This document shows, piece by piece, positions 32,614 to 41,482 of a stretch of 64,000 bases of DNA. The notes under the pieces were generated by a model. It searched no databases, was not told the origin of the DNA, and saw only the letters and a program-made list of their open reading frames with translations. Origin of the DNA: Patulibacter minatonensis DSM 18081 (GTDB taxonomy: Bacteria > Actinomycetota > Thermoleophilia > Solirubrobacterales > Solirubrobacteraceae); the NCBI RefSeq assembly GCF_000519325.1, contig NZ_KI912613.1:3153432-3217431 (forward strand), written 5' to 3'. The position numbers and the translations under genes were made by a program. How positions within the stretch are numbered: position 1 is the stretch's first letter; each line of letters starts with the position of its first letter.

Positions 32614-34098
32614 TCAGCCGGCGACCCGCCGGGCGGTCTCGGTCAGCAGCCGCACGCCCCAGCCGCTCGGGCCCTTCGCGAGGTACTTGCGCGGCAGGTC
32701 GTGCGAGAGCGCGGCCATGTCGACGTGCGCCCACGGCGCGTCGCCGGTGAAGCGCTCGAGGAACGCGGCCCCCTGGATCGGGTGCGCGACGCGGCCGCCG
32801 CTGTTGGTCAGGTCGGCGAGGCGGCTCTTCAGGAGCTCGCGGTGGGCGTCCTCGAGCGGCAGGCGCCACACGCGCTCGCCGGTCGCCTCGCCCGCGGCAG
32901 TGACCTCCGCGAGCCAGTCGTCGTCGCGGCCCATCAGGCCGGCGTGCGAGGTCCCGAGCGCGGTGACGACGCCGCCGGTCAGCGTGGCGATGTCGACGAG
33001 GCGCTCCGCGCCGAGCTCCAGCGCGTACGTCAGGCCGTCGGCGAGGACGAGCCGGCCCTCGGCGTCGGTGTTCGTGATCTCGACCGTCGTGCCGTTCTTC
33101 GCCGTGAAGACGTCGTCGGGCTTCATCGCCGAGCCGTTGACGAGGTTCTCCGTGGAGCAGACCACGGCGAGGACGCGGACGGGGAGCCGCAGACGGGCGA
33201 TCGCCTCCATCGCGCCCAGCACCGCCGCGCCGCCGGACATGTCGAAGCGCATCGTCCGCATCGAGAGCGGCGGCTTCAGCGAGTAGCCGCCGGTGTCGTG
33301 CGTGACGGCCTTGCCGACGAGTCCGAGCAGCGGCCCGGCGGCCCCGGGGCCCTCGTAGCGGAGGGTGATCAGCGCCGGGGGCTCGTCGCTGCCGTGCGAC
33401 ACCGCGGAGAAGAGGCCCATGCCCCGGCGGCGCAGCGCGCCGATCCCGACCTCCGCCGTCGCGGTCAGGCCGTCGAGCTCGTCGCCGATCGCCAGCGCGC
33501 GCGCGACGAGCGCCCGCGGGGTCAGGTGGTTCGACGGCAGCTGCTGGAGCACGCGGGCGCCGTTCTGGGCGGACCCGACCGCCGCGCCGGCGGTGACCGC
33601 CGCGCCCGCGTCGTCGTCCGGCACGCCGCCGCCGGGGCCCGCGATCCGCACGGCCGGCGTGTCGTCGGGGGCGGGCTCGGGATCGGGGTCGGACGCGGGC
33701 CGGCCGACGACCTTGGCCGGCTCGTGGAGCGCGAGCGCCGCCGCCGTGGCGACCGGACCCGCGCTGTCCGCGTCGTCCAGGACGACCACGACCGACCGTG
33801 CGCGGAGCCCGCGCGCGTGACGGACCGCGGCACCGGCCGCCGACCTGAGGTCCTCCGCCGTCGGCGCGTCGCCCACGCCCGCCAGCACCCAACGCGTCCC
33901 GTCGTCGCCGTGGGTGTGCGCCACGGACCCGGCCGCGCTGCGGGCCTCCCCGCTCTCGACGAGCCGGCCGAGCGCCGCCGGGGCGTCGTCCGGCGCACCG
34001 AGGGGGCCGTCCGGCCCGAGCAGCACGACGACGGCGTCCGCCTTCGGGTCCTCGTCGCGGAGGGCGGAGACGGGGGGACGCGGTGCGGTGTCGGTCAC
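32614..34098 (-). CDS. pepA: Leucyl aminopeptidase (M17, PepA-like)
   Basis: A 494-residue M17 metallopeptidase. The C-terminal catalytic domain has GKAVTHDTGGYSLKP (metal Lys and Asp), MRFDMSGGAAVLGAM (metal Asp), and the family signature NTDAEGRLVLADGL (metal Asp/Glu and catalytic Arg). The N-terminal macro-like domain contains a 30-residue Asp/Pro-rich insertion. One residue differs from the usual GKGxTFDTGG, with His for Phe. It removes N-terminal residues from peptides in the cytoplasm, normally as a two-metal hexamer. The start is GTG; -10 TAGGGT (minus strand, 34106-34111) ends seven bases before it, indicating a leaderless mRNA. Confidence 0.93.
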   Translation of the reverse strand: MTDTAPRPPVSALRDEDPKADAVVVLLGPDGPLGAPDDAPAALGRLVESGEARSAAGSVAHTHGDDGTRWVLAGVGDAPTAEDLRSAAGAAVRHARGLRARSVVVVLDDADSAGPVATAAALALHEPAKVVGRPASDPDPEPAPDDTPAVRIAGPGGGVPDDDAGAAVTAGAAVGSAQNGARVLQQLPSNHLTPRALVARALAIGDELDGLTATAEVGIGALRRRGMGLFSAVSHGSDEPPALITLRYEGPGAAGPLLGLVGKAVTHDTGGYSLKPPLSMRTMRFDMSGGAAVLGAMEAIARLRLPVRVLAVVCSTENLVNGSAMKPDDVFTAKNGTTVEITNTDAEGRLVLADGLTYALELGAERLVDIATLTGGVVTALGTSHAGLMGRDDDWLAEVTAAGEATGERVWRLPLEDAHRELLKSRLADLTNSGGRVAHPIQGAAFLERFTGDAPWAHVDMAALSHDLPRKYLAKGPSGWGVRLLTETARRVAG

Positions 34099-34206
34099 CC
34101 GCAGAACCCTACGGCCCCCGCCGACCCCTGCCGGGCCCCGGACGTCCGGGCGCACGCGCTGGAGGACCGCACACCCCGCCGTCCCGCCGTCCGGTGGAGG
34201 TCCGCA

Positions 34207-34212
34207 TACACT
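34207..34212 (+). promoter_or_regulatory. Putative -10 box of the thiolase gene
   Basis: TACACT, giving a leader of about 50 bases with an AGAGAGAGGA ribosome site. The etfB operon uses the same hexamer at 43573-43578, also with a leader. Confidence 0.4.
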
Positions 34213-34269
34213 TCCTACCCTCCGTAGGCACGCCCGTGTCCACGAGCGGCAGAGAGAGGACCTCGCACC

Positions 34270-35448
<1,179 letters not shown>

Positions 35449-35451
35449 CCG

Positions 35452-35489
35452 GGGGCGGTTCGCCGGGCGGGTGCCCGGCGAACCGCCCC
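35452..35489 (+). terminator. Very strong hairpin after the thiolase gene
   Basis: Seventeen perfect pairs, GGGGCGGTTCGCCGGGC with GCCCGGCGAACCGCCCC, loop GGGT. It starts a few bases after the stop. No T-run follows. Confidence 0.7.
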
Positions 35490-35577
35490 GCCGTGCCTCG
35501 GCGACGTCGCTGCCGTGCCCCGCGACGACCGCCGAACGGCGTTGTGCCCGCCCGCGCCGGGCCGTAGGGTCCGGCGC

Positions 35578-36840
35578 ATGGCGGAGTCCCGCGGCCTCAA
35601 CGACGCCCTCCGCGACGCGCTGGAGCGCGAGCCCGGCAACGACGACCTCCGGCGACACCTCGCCGAGCAGGAGCTCCTCTCGGGCGACGCGCCCGCCGCC
35701 CTCGAGCACTGCCGGCGCCTGCTCGGGTCCGATCCCGGCGACCCCGGACTGCTCGACCTCGCCGCCCGCGCCGCGAAGGCCGCCGGCGACGACGTCGCGG
35801 CCGAGCGCTACGCCGCCGCCCTCGGGCCCCGGCCGCCCGCACCCACGGCCCCCGGCGCGGACCGCGGCCCGGGCGACTCCCGGACCCCGCCGCCCCGTCG
35901 CGCGCGCAACCCCGTCGCCGGAGACTGGGACGACGACGAGGACGACGAGGACGACGACGGATGGCTCGACGTCGAGCGCTCCGTCGTCCGCCTCGAGGAC
36001 GTCGGCGGGATGGAGCAGGTCAAGCGCCGCCTGCAGCTGAGCTTCCTCGGGCCGCTCGCCAACCCCGAGCTGCGCGCGAGCTACGGCGCCCAGCTCCGCG
36101 GCGGCCTGCTCCTCTGGGGCCCTCCGGGCTGCGGCAAGACCCTGATCGCCCGCGCGCTCGCGGGCGAGCTGGGCGCGAGCTTCGTCTCCCTCGGCATCAG
36201 CGACGTCCTCGACATGTGGGTCGGGAGGTCGGAGCAGAACCTCCGCGAGGCGTTCGACCACGCGCGCCGCACCTCGCCGTGCGTCGTCTTCCTCGACGAG
36301 CTCGACGCGCTGGGACAGAAGCGCAGCCAGCTCCGGCACTCCGGGGTCCGCACGACCGTCAACCAGCTGCTCTCGGAGCTCGACGGCGCCGAGCGCGACA
36401 ACGACGGCCTCTTCGTCCTCGGCGCCACGAACCACCCGTGGGACGTCGACACCGCGCTCCGGCGGCCGGGCCGCTTCGACCGCTCCGTCCTGGTCCTGCC
36501 GCCCGACGAGCCGGCGCGCGCGGCGATCCTCCACGGCGCCCTCGCGTCGCGGCCGACGGCGAAGGACGTCAACGTCGACGAGATCGTCGCCCGCACCGCC
36601 CTGTTCTCCGGTGCCGATCTCGTCCGCCTCGTCGACGACGCGACCGAGCGCGCGATGGAGCGGGCCGTCCGCTCCGGCAAGGTCGACCCGGTCACGCGCT
36701 CCGACCTGCGCGCCGCGACGAAGGAGTCCCGGCCGTCGACGACCTCCTGGTTCGACGTCGCCAAGAGCTACGCCACCTTCGCCGACGAGGGCGGCGAGTA
36801 CGACGAGCTCCTCGACTACCTGAAGCGGCACAAGCGGTGA
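35578..36840 (+). CDS. AAA+ ATPase with TPR-like N-terminus
   Basis: A 420-residue classical-clade AAA+ ATPase. Residues 1-82 form TPR-like helices (NDDLRRHLAEQELLSGDAPA and AALEHCRRLL). An acidic stretch (DDDEDDEDDDGW, near 118-129) follows, then the AAA module with Walker A GPPGCGKT (181-188), Walker B VVFLDELDALG (236-246) and the second region of homology TNHPWDVDTALRRPGRFDR with arginine finger. Similar single-ring ATPases remodel or extract proteins; no protease domain is present. The stop overlaps the start of the TPR membrane protein (GTGA), so the two are coupled. -10 TAGGGT (35565-35570) ends seven bases before the ATG. Confidence 0.85.
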   Translation: MAESRGLNDALRDALEREPGNDDLRRHLAEQELLSGDAPAALEHCRRLLGSDPGDPGLLDLAARAAKAAGDDVAAERYAAALGPRPPAPTAPGADRGPGDSRTPPPRRARNPVAGDWDDDEDDEDDDGWLDVERSVVRLEDVGGMEQVKRRLQLSFLGPLANPELRASYGAQLRGGLLLWGPPGCGKTLIARALAGELGASFVSLGISDVLDMWVGRSEQNLREAFDHARRTSPCVVFLDELDALGQKRSQLRHSGVRTTVNQLLSELDGAERDNDGLFVLGATNHPWDVDTALRRPGRFDRSVLVLPPDEPARAAILHGALASRPTAKDVNVDEIVARTALFSGADLVRLVDDATERAMERAVRSGKVDPVTRSDLRAATKESRPSTTSWFDVAKSYATFADEGGEYDELLDYLKRHKR

Positions 36841-38003
36841 CGGGCGATCCGGAGCTCGTGGGCGGCCGGGTCGACCCGGCCGCGGACGCCCTGCAGCGGA
36901 GTTCCGCGCTCACGGCCGTCGGGCGGCACGCGGAGGCCGAGGCCCAGCTCCTCGGCGCGCTGTCGGACCTGCCCGACGACCCGCTGCTCCGGACCGAGCT
37001 CGCGCGCGTCCTGCTCCTCCAGGGGCGCGGGAAGGACGCGCTCCCGCACGCGGAGCGCGCCGTGGCCGCCGCCCCGGAGTTCGCCTATGCCCACGCGATC
37101 CGGGCGCTCGTGCTGTCCACGGACCTGCGCCGCAAGCGCGAGGCGGTCGACGCCGCCCGCGAGGCGGTCCGGATCGACCCGGAGGACCCGTTCTGCCACC
37201 TCACGCTCGCCCGCGCGTGCCTGCGCTCGCGGTGGTTCCCCGAGGGCCTCGACGCGGCCGACCGCGCCGTCCGGCTGGATCCGGAGCGCTCCGACGCCCA
37301 CAGCGTCCGCGGGGCGGCGCTCCTGGCGCTGGACCGCGACGCCGAGGCCGAGGCGGCCTACCGCGAGGCGCTCCGCCTGGACCCGGGCGACGCGGACGCC
37401 CTGAACGACCTCGCGATCGCCGTCCGCGCACAGGGCAAGGAGCGCGGCGCGGAGGCGCGGGGGCTCTTCGAGGACGCCGCGCGCGCCGATCCGGAGGACG
37501 CCGTCGCCCGCGGCAACCTGGCCTCCGACGCCCGGAGCTGGGTCAACGGGCGGTGGGGCTGGGCGGTCGTCGCGTTCGCCGTCTTCCGCGCCCTCGGCAC
37601 GCTGACGGGCGACACCGAGGACCGCACGTCGGTCGCGATCGTCTGGGCGGCGATCGCCGCCGGCGTCACGGTGTTCCTGCTCGTCCGCGCCGCCCGGCGC
37701 CGGGCGGCCCTGAGCCCGGCCGCGCGCCGGCTCCTCGACGACCAGTCGTGGACCGACCGCGTCCAGCTCTCGCGCTGGCGGCCCATCTGGTGGTTCATCC
37801 CCGCGCCGGTCTGGCTCGGGATCTCGGTCGTCCTCGCGGCGGTCGCGGTCGTGGGGTTGACCGGCGCGCCGCGCTCGGACGGGCTCTGGTTCCTGCTCGC
37901 CCTGGCGATCGCCGTCGGCATCGGCACCGGGCGCCGGACGTGGCGCCTGCACGGGGAGCCGCGGTGGGCCCGGCGCCCGGCGGCCCGCGACCCGGAGGCG
38001 TAG
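36837..38003 (+). CDS. TPR-repeat membrane protein, partner of the AAA+ ATPase
   Basis: A 388-residue protein. Residues about 10-225 hold six or so tetratricopeptide repeats (for example GRHAEAEAQLLGALSDLPDD and AEAEAAYREALRLDPGDADA). Four hydrophobic segments follow, around 238-256, 262-284, 318-340 and 348-366, so it is an integral membrane protein with a cytoplasmic TPR domain at its N-terminus. It begins with GTG inside the stop of the AAA+ gene. A TPR-bearing soluble ATPase plus a TPR-bearing membrane protein suggests a membrane recruitment pair, but the cargo is unknown. Confidence 0.75.
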   Translation: MTGDPELVGGRVDPAADALQRSSALTAVGRHAEAEAQLLGALSDLPDDPLLRTELARVLLLQGRGKDALPHAERAVAAAPEFAYAHAIRALVLSTDLRRKREAVDAAREAVRIDPEDPFCHLTLARACLRSRWFPEGLDAADRAVRLDPERSDAHSVRGAALLALDRDAEAEAAYREALRLDPGDADALNDLAIAVRAQGKERGAEARGLFEDAARADPEDAVARGNLASDARSWVNGRWGWAVVAFAVFRALGTLTGDTEDRTSVAIVWAAIAAGVTVFLLVRAARRRAALSPAARRLLDDQSWTDRVQLSRWRPIWWFIPAPVWLGISVVLAAVAVVGLTGAPRSDGLWFLLALAIAVGIGTGRRTWRLHGEPRWARRPAARDPEA

Positions 38004-38043
38004 GGCGGACGGTCCCGGCGCCGCCCGTCGCCGTCCCGGACGA

Positions 38044-38064
38044 CCGGCCCACCCGTCGGGCCGG
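38044..38064 (+). terminator. Hairpin after the AAA+/TPR operon
   Basis: CCGGCCC, seven-base loop, GGGCCGG, 40 bases after the TPR gene. The 191-base gap that contains it also carries the TAGGGT -10 box of the next gene. Confidence 0.4.
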
Positions 38065-38181
38065 CCGACGCCGGACGGCCGTCGCACCGGGGGGGGAGCG
38101 CGGCCGTCGCACCGCCGGAGGGCTCGGCCGCGCGGGCGATCGGCGCCACGCCGCCTTGACCGGCCCCTGAGGACCCGCGGG

Positions 38182-38187
38182 TAGGGT
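38182..38187 (+). promoter_or_regulatory. -10 box TAGGGT of the HAD gene
   Basis: TAGGGT ends seven bases before the GTG at 38195. This argues for that start over the in-frame GTG at 38186, which lies inside the box. Confidence 0.5.
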
Positions 38188-38194
38188 GCGCGCT

Positions 38195-39058
38195 GTGTCC
38201 GACGCCCCGACCCCCGTCGCCCAGCCCGTGACCGACGCCTCGACCCCCGTCGCCGTGCCGCCGGGCGACGGCGACCCCGGCTCCCGCGCCGCCGTCTTCT
38301 TCGACCTCGACAAGACGCTCGTCGCCGGATCGTCGGGCTTCTACTGGGCCCGCGCCGCAGCCGCCCAGGGCCTGATCTCCCGCCGCCGGCTGGCCGCCGA
38401 CGGCTGGGAGAACCTGAAGTTCCGCATGCGCGGGTCGACCGACGAGTCGACCCAGCGGGTCTGGGAGCGCGCCGGCGCCTTCATCGCCGGCCAGCGGGTC
38501 CGCGACTTCGACCGCCTCGCCCCGCGGGTCCTCGCCGGCCTGCTCCCGCGGCTGTACCCGAGCATGCTCGCCCTCGCGTGGGAGCACCAGGACGCCGGGC
38601 GCCCGGTCTACATCGTCACCGCGTCGACGCAGGAGACGGCGGACATGGTGGCCCGCGTCGTCGCGTTCGACGGCGGCATCGGCGCACCGCTCGAGCAGCG
38701 CGACGGGCGCTACACGGGCCGGCTGTCGGGCCCGATGACCTACCGCGAGGGCAAGGTCGCGGCCATCGAGGCCCTGGCCGCACGCGAGGGGTTCGACCTC
38801 GCCGCGTCGTGGGCGTACTCCGACAGCGAGTCGGACCTCCCGATGCTGCGCGCCGTCGGTCACCCCGTCGCCGTGAACCCGGACCGCGAGCTCGCCCGCG
38901 TGGCCGCCGACGAGGGGTGGGAGGTCATCCGGCTGGAGCGCCTGTCGAGCCACGTGCGGACCGTCGTCGCCCTGGCGGCGCTCGGGACCCTGGGCGGCCT
39001 CGGCCGGGCCGCGACGGCCGGCCGGTCCCGGGCGGCGCGGGCGCGCACCGGCGGCTGA
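38195..39058 (+). CDS. HAD-superfamily IB phosphatase (SerB/CicA-like)
   Basis: A 287-residue HAD hydrolase. Motif I is AVFFDLDKTLVAGSSGF (nucleophile Asp plus acid Asp), motif II is VYIVTASTQETADMVA, and motifs III/IV are GKVAAIEAL and AYSDSESDLPMLRAVG. This is the subfamily IB pattern shared by phosphoserine phosphatase and CicA-like lipid-related phosphatases. A hydrophobic stretch near the C-terminus (VVALAALGTLGGLG) may touch the membrane. The usual neighbour in actinobacteria, a glycerol-3-phosphate acyltransferase, is absent here, so the substrate is open. The start at 38195 is chosen from the -10 box spacing. Confidence 0.85.
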   Translation: MSDAPTPVAQPVTDASTPVAVPPGDGDPGSRAAVFFDLDKTLVAGSSGFYWARAAAAQGLISRRRLAADGWENLKFRMRGSTDESTQRVWERAGAFIAGQRVRDFDRLAPRVLAGLLPRLYPSMLALAWEHQDAGRPVYIVTASTQETADMVARVVAFDGGIGAPLEQRDGRYTGRLSGPMTYREGKVAAIEALAAREGFDLAASWAYSDSESDLPMLRAVGHPVAVNPDRELARVAADEGWEVIRLERLSSHVRTVVALAALGTLGGLGRAATAGRSRAARARTGG

Positions 39059-39204
39059 CGACCGCTCCGCGAGCGGTCCTCCGCTCGCCGCGCGTCGACG
39101 TCCGCGCGTCGGTTCCTCCCCGGGCGTCCAGACCCGCGATCCCCGTCGGGGAGGGCGATCGCGGGCCAACGCTTCGCACGCGCCGTCTCTTCGGATACGC
39201 TTCG

Positions 39205-39363
39205 GCGCTCCATAACCCATTGCCGAGTCCCCGCCGCACGTCGACGGGGAACGGGGGACCCATTGATCGCCTTCGGGCGGTCGGGGGCGAATCGCCGGAG
39301 TGATCCGGCGTAGCGCAGTCTCAGAGCGCGAGCCCGTCAGCTAACCCCGTAGGCGCGAGAGAC
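39205..39363 (+). promoter_or_regulatory. c-di-AMP riboswitch (ydaO-yuaA type)
   Basis: The leader shows the ydaO-yuaA consensus in order: CATAACCCATTGCCGAG, GGGGAACGGGGGACCCATT, GGGGGCGAATCGCCGG, CGTAGCGCAGTCTCAGAGC and CCCGTCAGCTAACCCCGTAG. TACGCT at 39196-39201 could be the -10 box. The class binds c-di-AMP and usually represses gene expression when occupied. It precedes a muralytic Rpf-like gene, the classic actinobacterial target. The GTG start lies about 15 bases past the 3' end with GAAGGA between. This accounts for most of the 319-base gap. Confidence 0.95.
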
Positions 39364-39377
39364 GAAGGACGGTCCCC

Positions 39378-40043
39378 GTGAGCCAGACTCGCGAACAGGA
39401 CTCCAGCCTGCGCTGGAGTCGCAGCCTGCGTGCGTCGCAGGCCCGCCGCGCCGCTGCGGCACGCATGCGCCGGTGGAGCCGGCGTCGCCGGATCACCGCC
39501 ACGACGCTGGTCGTCGGCGTGCTCGGCTTCGGTGGCGTCGCCGCCGCCCAGCAGGCCACGAGCAGCGGCTCGGCATCGACCGGGTCGGCGCAGGTCGCCG
39601 CCGGCGGCGTGACCGCGGCACAGAAGAAGCTCGGCGTCACCGCGGACGGCATCGTCGGCCCGCAGACCCGCAAGGCGCTGAAGTCGTGGCAGCGACGGAA
39701 CGGCCTCGAGGCCGACGGCGTCCTCGGGCCCCGGACGCTGAAGGCGATGGGCGTCTCGGCCCAGGCCGGCTCCCGGTCCGCGACGACGAAGGACGCGGCC
39801 GCGGTCGGCTCCGCGCCCAACGCGACGCTCGCCAAGATCGCCCAGTGCGAGTCCGGTGGCGACCCGACGGCGATCTCGCCGAGCGGCCAGTACCGCGGCA
39901 AGTACCAGTTCGACCGCCAGACGTGGGCGGCCAACGGCGGCTCCGGCGACCCGGCGGCCGCCTCCGAGGCGACCCAGGACCGCATCGCCGCGAAGCTGCT
40001 CGCGGACCGGGGCACGGCGCCCTGGCCCGTCTGCGGGAAGTAG
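39378..40043 (+). CDS. Resuscitation-promoting-factor-like transglycosylase
   Basis: A 221-residue exported or membrane-anchored muralytic enzyme. A highly basic N-terminus (RRWSRRRR) precedes one hydrophobic segment (about 40-58). It continues with a PG-binding-1 domain (about 76-125, VTADGIVGPQTRKALKSWQ and LEADGVLGPRTLKAMG) and a C-terminal Rpf fold (about 148-221). The latter contains the catalytic Glu E158 in KIAQCESGG and ends APWPVCGK, whose Cys pairs with that of CESGG. Rpf proteins cleave peptidoglycan glycan strands and promote regrowth of dormant cells. There is no LysM, unlike many Rpfs. The start is GTG with GAAGGA; the c-di-AMP riboswitch is upstream. Confidence 0.9.
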   Translation: MSQTREQDSSLRWSRSLRASQARRAAAARMRRWSRRRRITATTLVVGVLGFGGVAAAQQATSSGSASTGSAQVAAGGVTAAQKKLGVTADGIVGPQTRKALKSWQRRNGLEADGVLGPRTLKAMGVSAQAGSRSATTKDAAAVGSAPNATLAKIAQCESGGDPTAISPSGQYRGKYQFDRQTWAANGGSGDPAAASEATQDRIAAKLLADRGTAPWPVCGK

Positions 40044-40051
40044 CGAGCGCC

Positions 40052-40080
40052 TCCCGCGGACGGTCCGCCCGTCCGCGGGA
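40052..40080 (+). terminator. Terminator hairpin 1 after the Rpf-like gene
   Basis: TCCCGCGGACGG pairs with CCGTCCGCGGGA (12 pairs, five-base loop), nine bases after the stop codon. Confidence 0.65.
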
Positions 40081-40089
40081 CGAAGCGAG

Positions 40090-40119
40090 CGCCCCCGATC
40101 GGCCCGTCGGTCGGGGGCG
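40090..40119 (+). terminator. Terminator hairpin 2 after the Rpf-like gene
   Basis: CGCCCCCGA pairs with TCGGGGGCG with a 12-base loop. Both hairpins are preceded by GCGAGCGC, a small direct repeat suggesting a duplicated terminator. Confidence 0.55.
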
Positions 40120-40159
40120 TCCCTCCCGAGGACCCACCGCGGTGTGATTGGGTTCCGGC

Positions 40160-40666
40160 GTGCCCGAACCCCTGCGCAGAGACCCGATCGGCGAGGCGCG
40201 GCGCCACTGGACGGAGCGCTGGGGCTCCGAGCCCGCCCGTCCGATGGCCGCGGTCACGTCCGTCATGCGCGTCCAGCAGATCCTGCTCGCGCAGCTGAAC
40301 GCGGTGCTCCGCGACCACCGGCTGACGTTCCCGCGCTACGAGGCGCTGATGCTCCTGTCGTTCACGCGCGAGGGTGCGCTGCCGCTGGGGAAGCTCGGCG
40401 AGCGGCTCCAGGTGCACCGGACGAGCGTGACCAACATCGTCGACAAGCTCGAGATCGACGGGTTCGTCCGCCGCGTCCCGCACGAGAGCGACCGGCGGGC
40501 GACGCTCGCCGAGATCACGGACGAGGGCCGGTCCGTGGCGCAGGCGGCGACGCTCGACATGAACGCCGCGGCGTTCTCGCTCGAGGCGCTCGGTGCCGAC
40601 GACCAGGAGCGGCTGACCGACCTCCTCGAGGCCGTCCGCCGGGGCGCCGGGGACTTCGAGAGCTGA
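40160..40666 (+). CDS. MarR-family transcriptional regulator
   Basis: A 168-residue winged-helix regulator. Helices before the DNA-binding domain (VMRVQQILLAQLNAVLRDHRL) are followed by FPRYEALMLLSF, the recognition helix in LGERLQVHRTSVTNIVDKLE, and the wing VRRVPHESDRRATLAEITDEGR, all typical of MarR. The ligand is unknown. The GTG at 40160 is chosen; a TTG at 40148 is in frame. It precedes bioY by 154 bases containing a long hairpin, so regulation of biotin uptake is possible but unproven. Confidence 0.9.
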   Translation: MPEPLRRDPIGEARRHWTERWGSEPARPMAAVTSVMRVQQILLAQLNAVLRDHRLTFPRYEALMLLSFTREGALPLGKLGERLQVHRTSVTNIVDKLEIDGFVRRVPHESDRRATLAEITDEGRSVAQAATLDMNAAAFSLEALGADDQERLTDLLEAVRRGAGDFES

Positions 40667-40702
40667 CGCCGCGGGAAGCCGCCCGCCGCCCCTGTCGCGC
40701 AC

Positions 40703-40749
40703 CACGATCGCAGGTCCGTGACGGGGCGCACAGCCCGTCCCCGATCGTG
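40703..40749 (+). promoter_or_regulatory. Nested inverted repeat in the bioY leader
   Basis: CACGATCG (40703-40710) pairs with CGATCGTG (40742-40749). Inside this GACGGG (40720-40725) pairs with CCCGTC (40734-40739). As RNA it would be a two-part hairpin ending 71 bases before the bioY ATG. It matches no riboswitch I know; a MarR operator, a terminator of the marR gene or an attenuator are all possible. Confidence 0.4.
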
Positions 40750-40820
40750 ACCCGGCCGGCCGGCCCCGGAGACCCCCGCCCGGAAGCGGACCGGCGTCCG
40801 CGTGTGAAAGGGTCACCTAC

Positions 40821-41417
40821 ATGAGCACGCTCACGTCCCCCGCCGCGACCGTCGGCCCACGCACCGTCCTCGCCGATCTCGTCCCCGGGACCCGGGTCCG
40901 CGACGGCGTCCTGATCACCTTCGGCGCGCTGTTCACCGGTCTGATGGCGCAGATCACGATCCCGATGACGCCGGTGCCGATGACGGGCCAGACGCTCGCC
41001 GTCGGGCTCGTCGGCGCCACGCTGGGCATGCGTCGCGGCACCGCCTCGATGCTCCTCTACGTCCTGCTCGGGTTCGCGCTCCCCGTCTACGCCGACGGCG
41101 GCTCGGGCGTCGAGACCCTCTGGGGCGCGAGCGGCGGCTACCTGCTCGGCTTCGTCCTCGCGACGGCGCTGATCGGCCGTCTCGCGGAGGCCGGCGCCGA
41201 CAAGAAGGTGCATCTCGCCTTCGCCGCGTTCGTGCTCGCCCAGCTCCTCGTCTTCGTCCCGGGCGTCGTGGTGCTTCAGGCCGTGACGGACATGAGCTGG
41301 GGCGACGCGATCCACCACGGATTCACCGTCTTCATCGTCGGCGGGCTCGTGAAGGCCGCGGTCGGCGGGGCGCTGCTGCCCGCCGCCTGGAAGGCCGTCC
41401 GCCGCTACGAGGGCTGA
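40821..41417 (+). CDS. bioY: Biotin transporter substrate-binding subunit BioY
   Basis: A 198-residue membrane protein with about six hydrophobic segments, the S component of an ECF transporter for biotin. Family features: AQITIPMTPVPMTGQTLAVGLVG, TLGMRRGTASMLLYVLLGFALPVYADG, and GGYLLGFVLATALIG. No EcfA/EcfT genes are beside it, so it either uses a shared energising module or works alone as some BioY proteins do. The ATG is preceded by GTGAAAGGGTCAC. Confidence 0.93.
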   Translation: MSTLTSPAATVGPRTVLADLVPGTRVRDGVLITFGALFTGLMAQITIPMTPVPMTGQTLAVGLVGATLGMRRGTASMLLYVLLGFALPVYADGGSGVETLWGASGGYLLGFVLATALIGRLAEAGADKKVHLAFAAFVLAQLLVFVPGVVVLQAVTDMSWGDAIHHGFTVFIVGGLVKAAVGGALLPAAWKAVRRYEG

Positions 41418-41482
41418 CGCAGCCCCGTCGGACCACGCGCGGGCCCCGGCCCGTGGGCGGACCGTCCCGGTCGGTCTCCACC

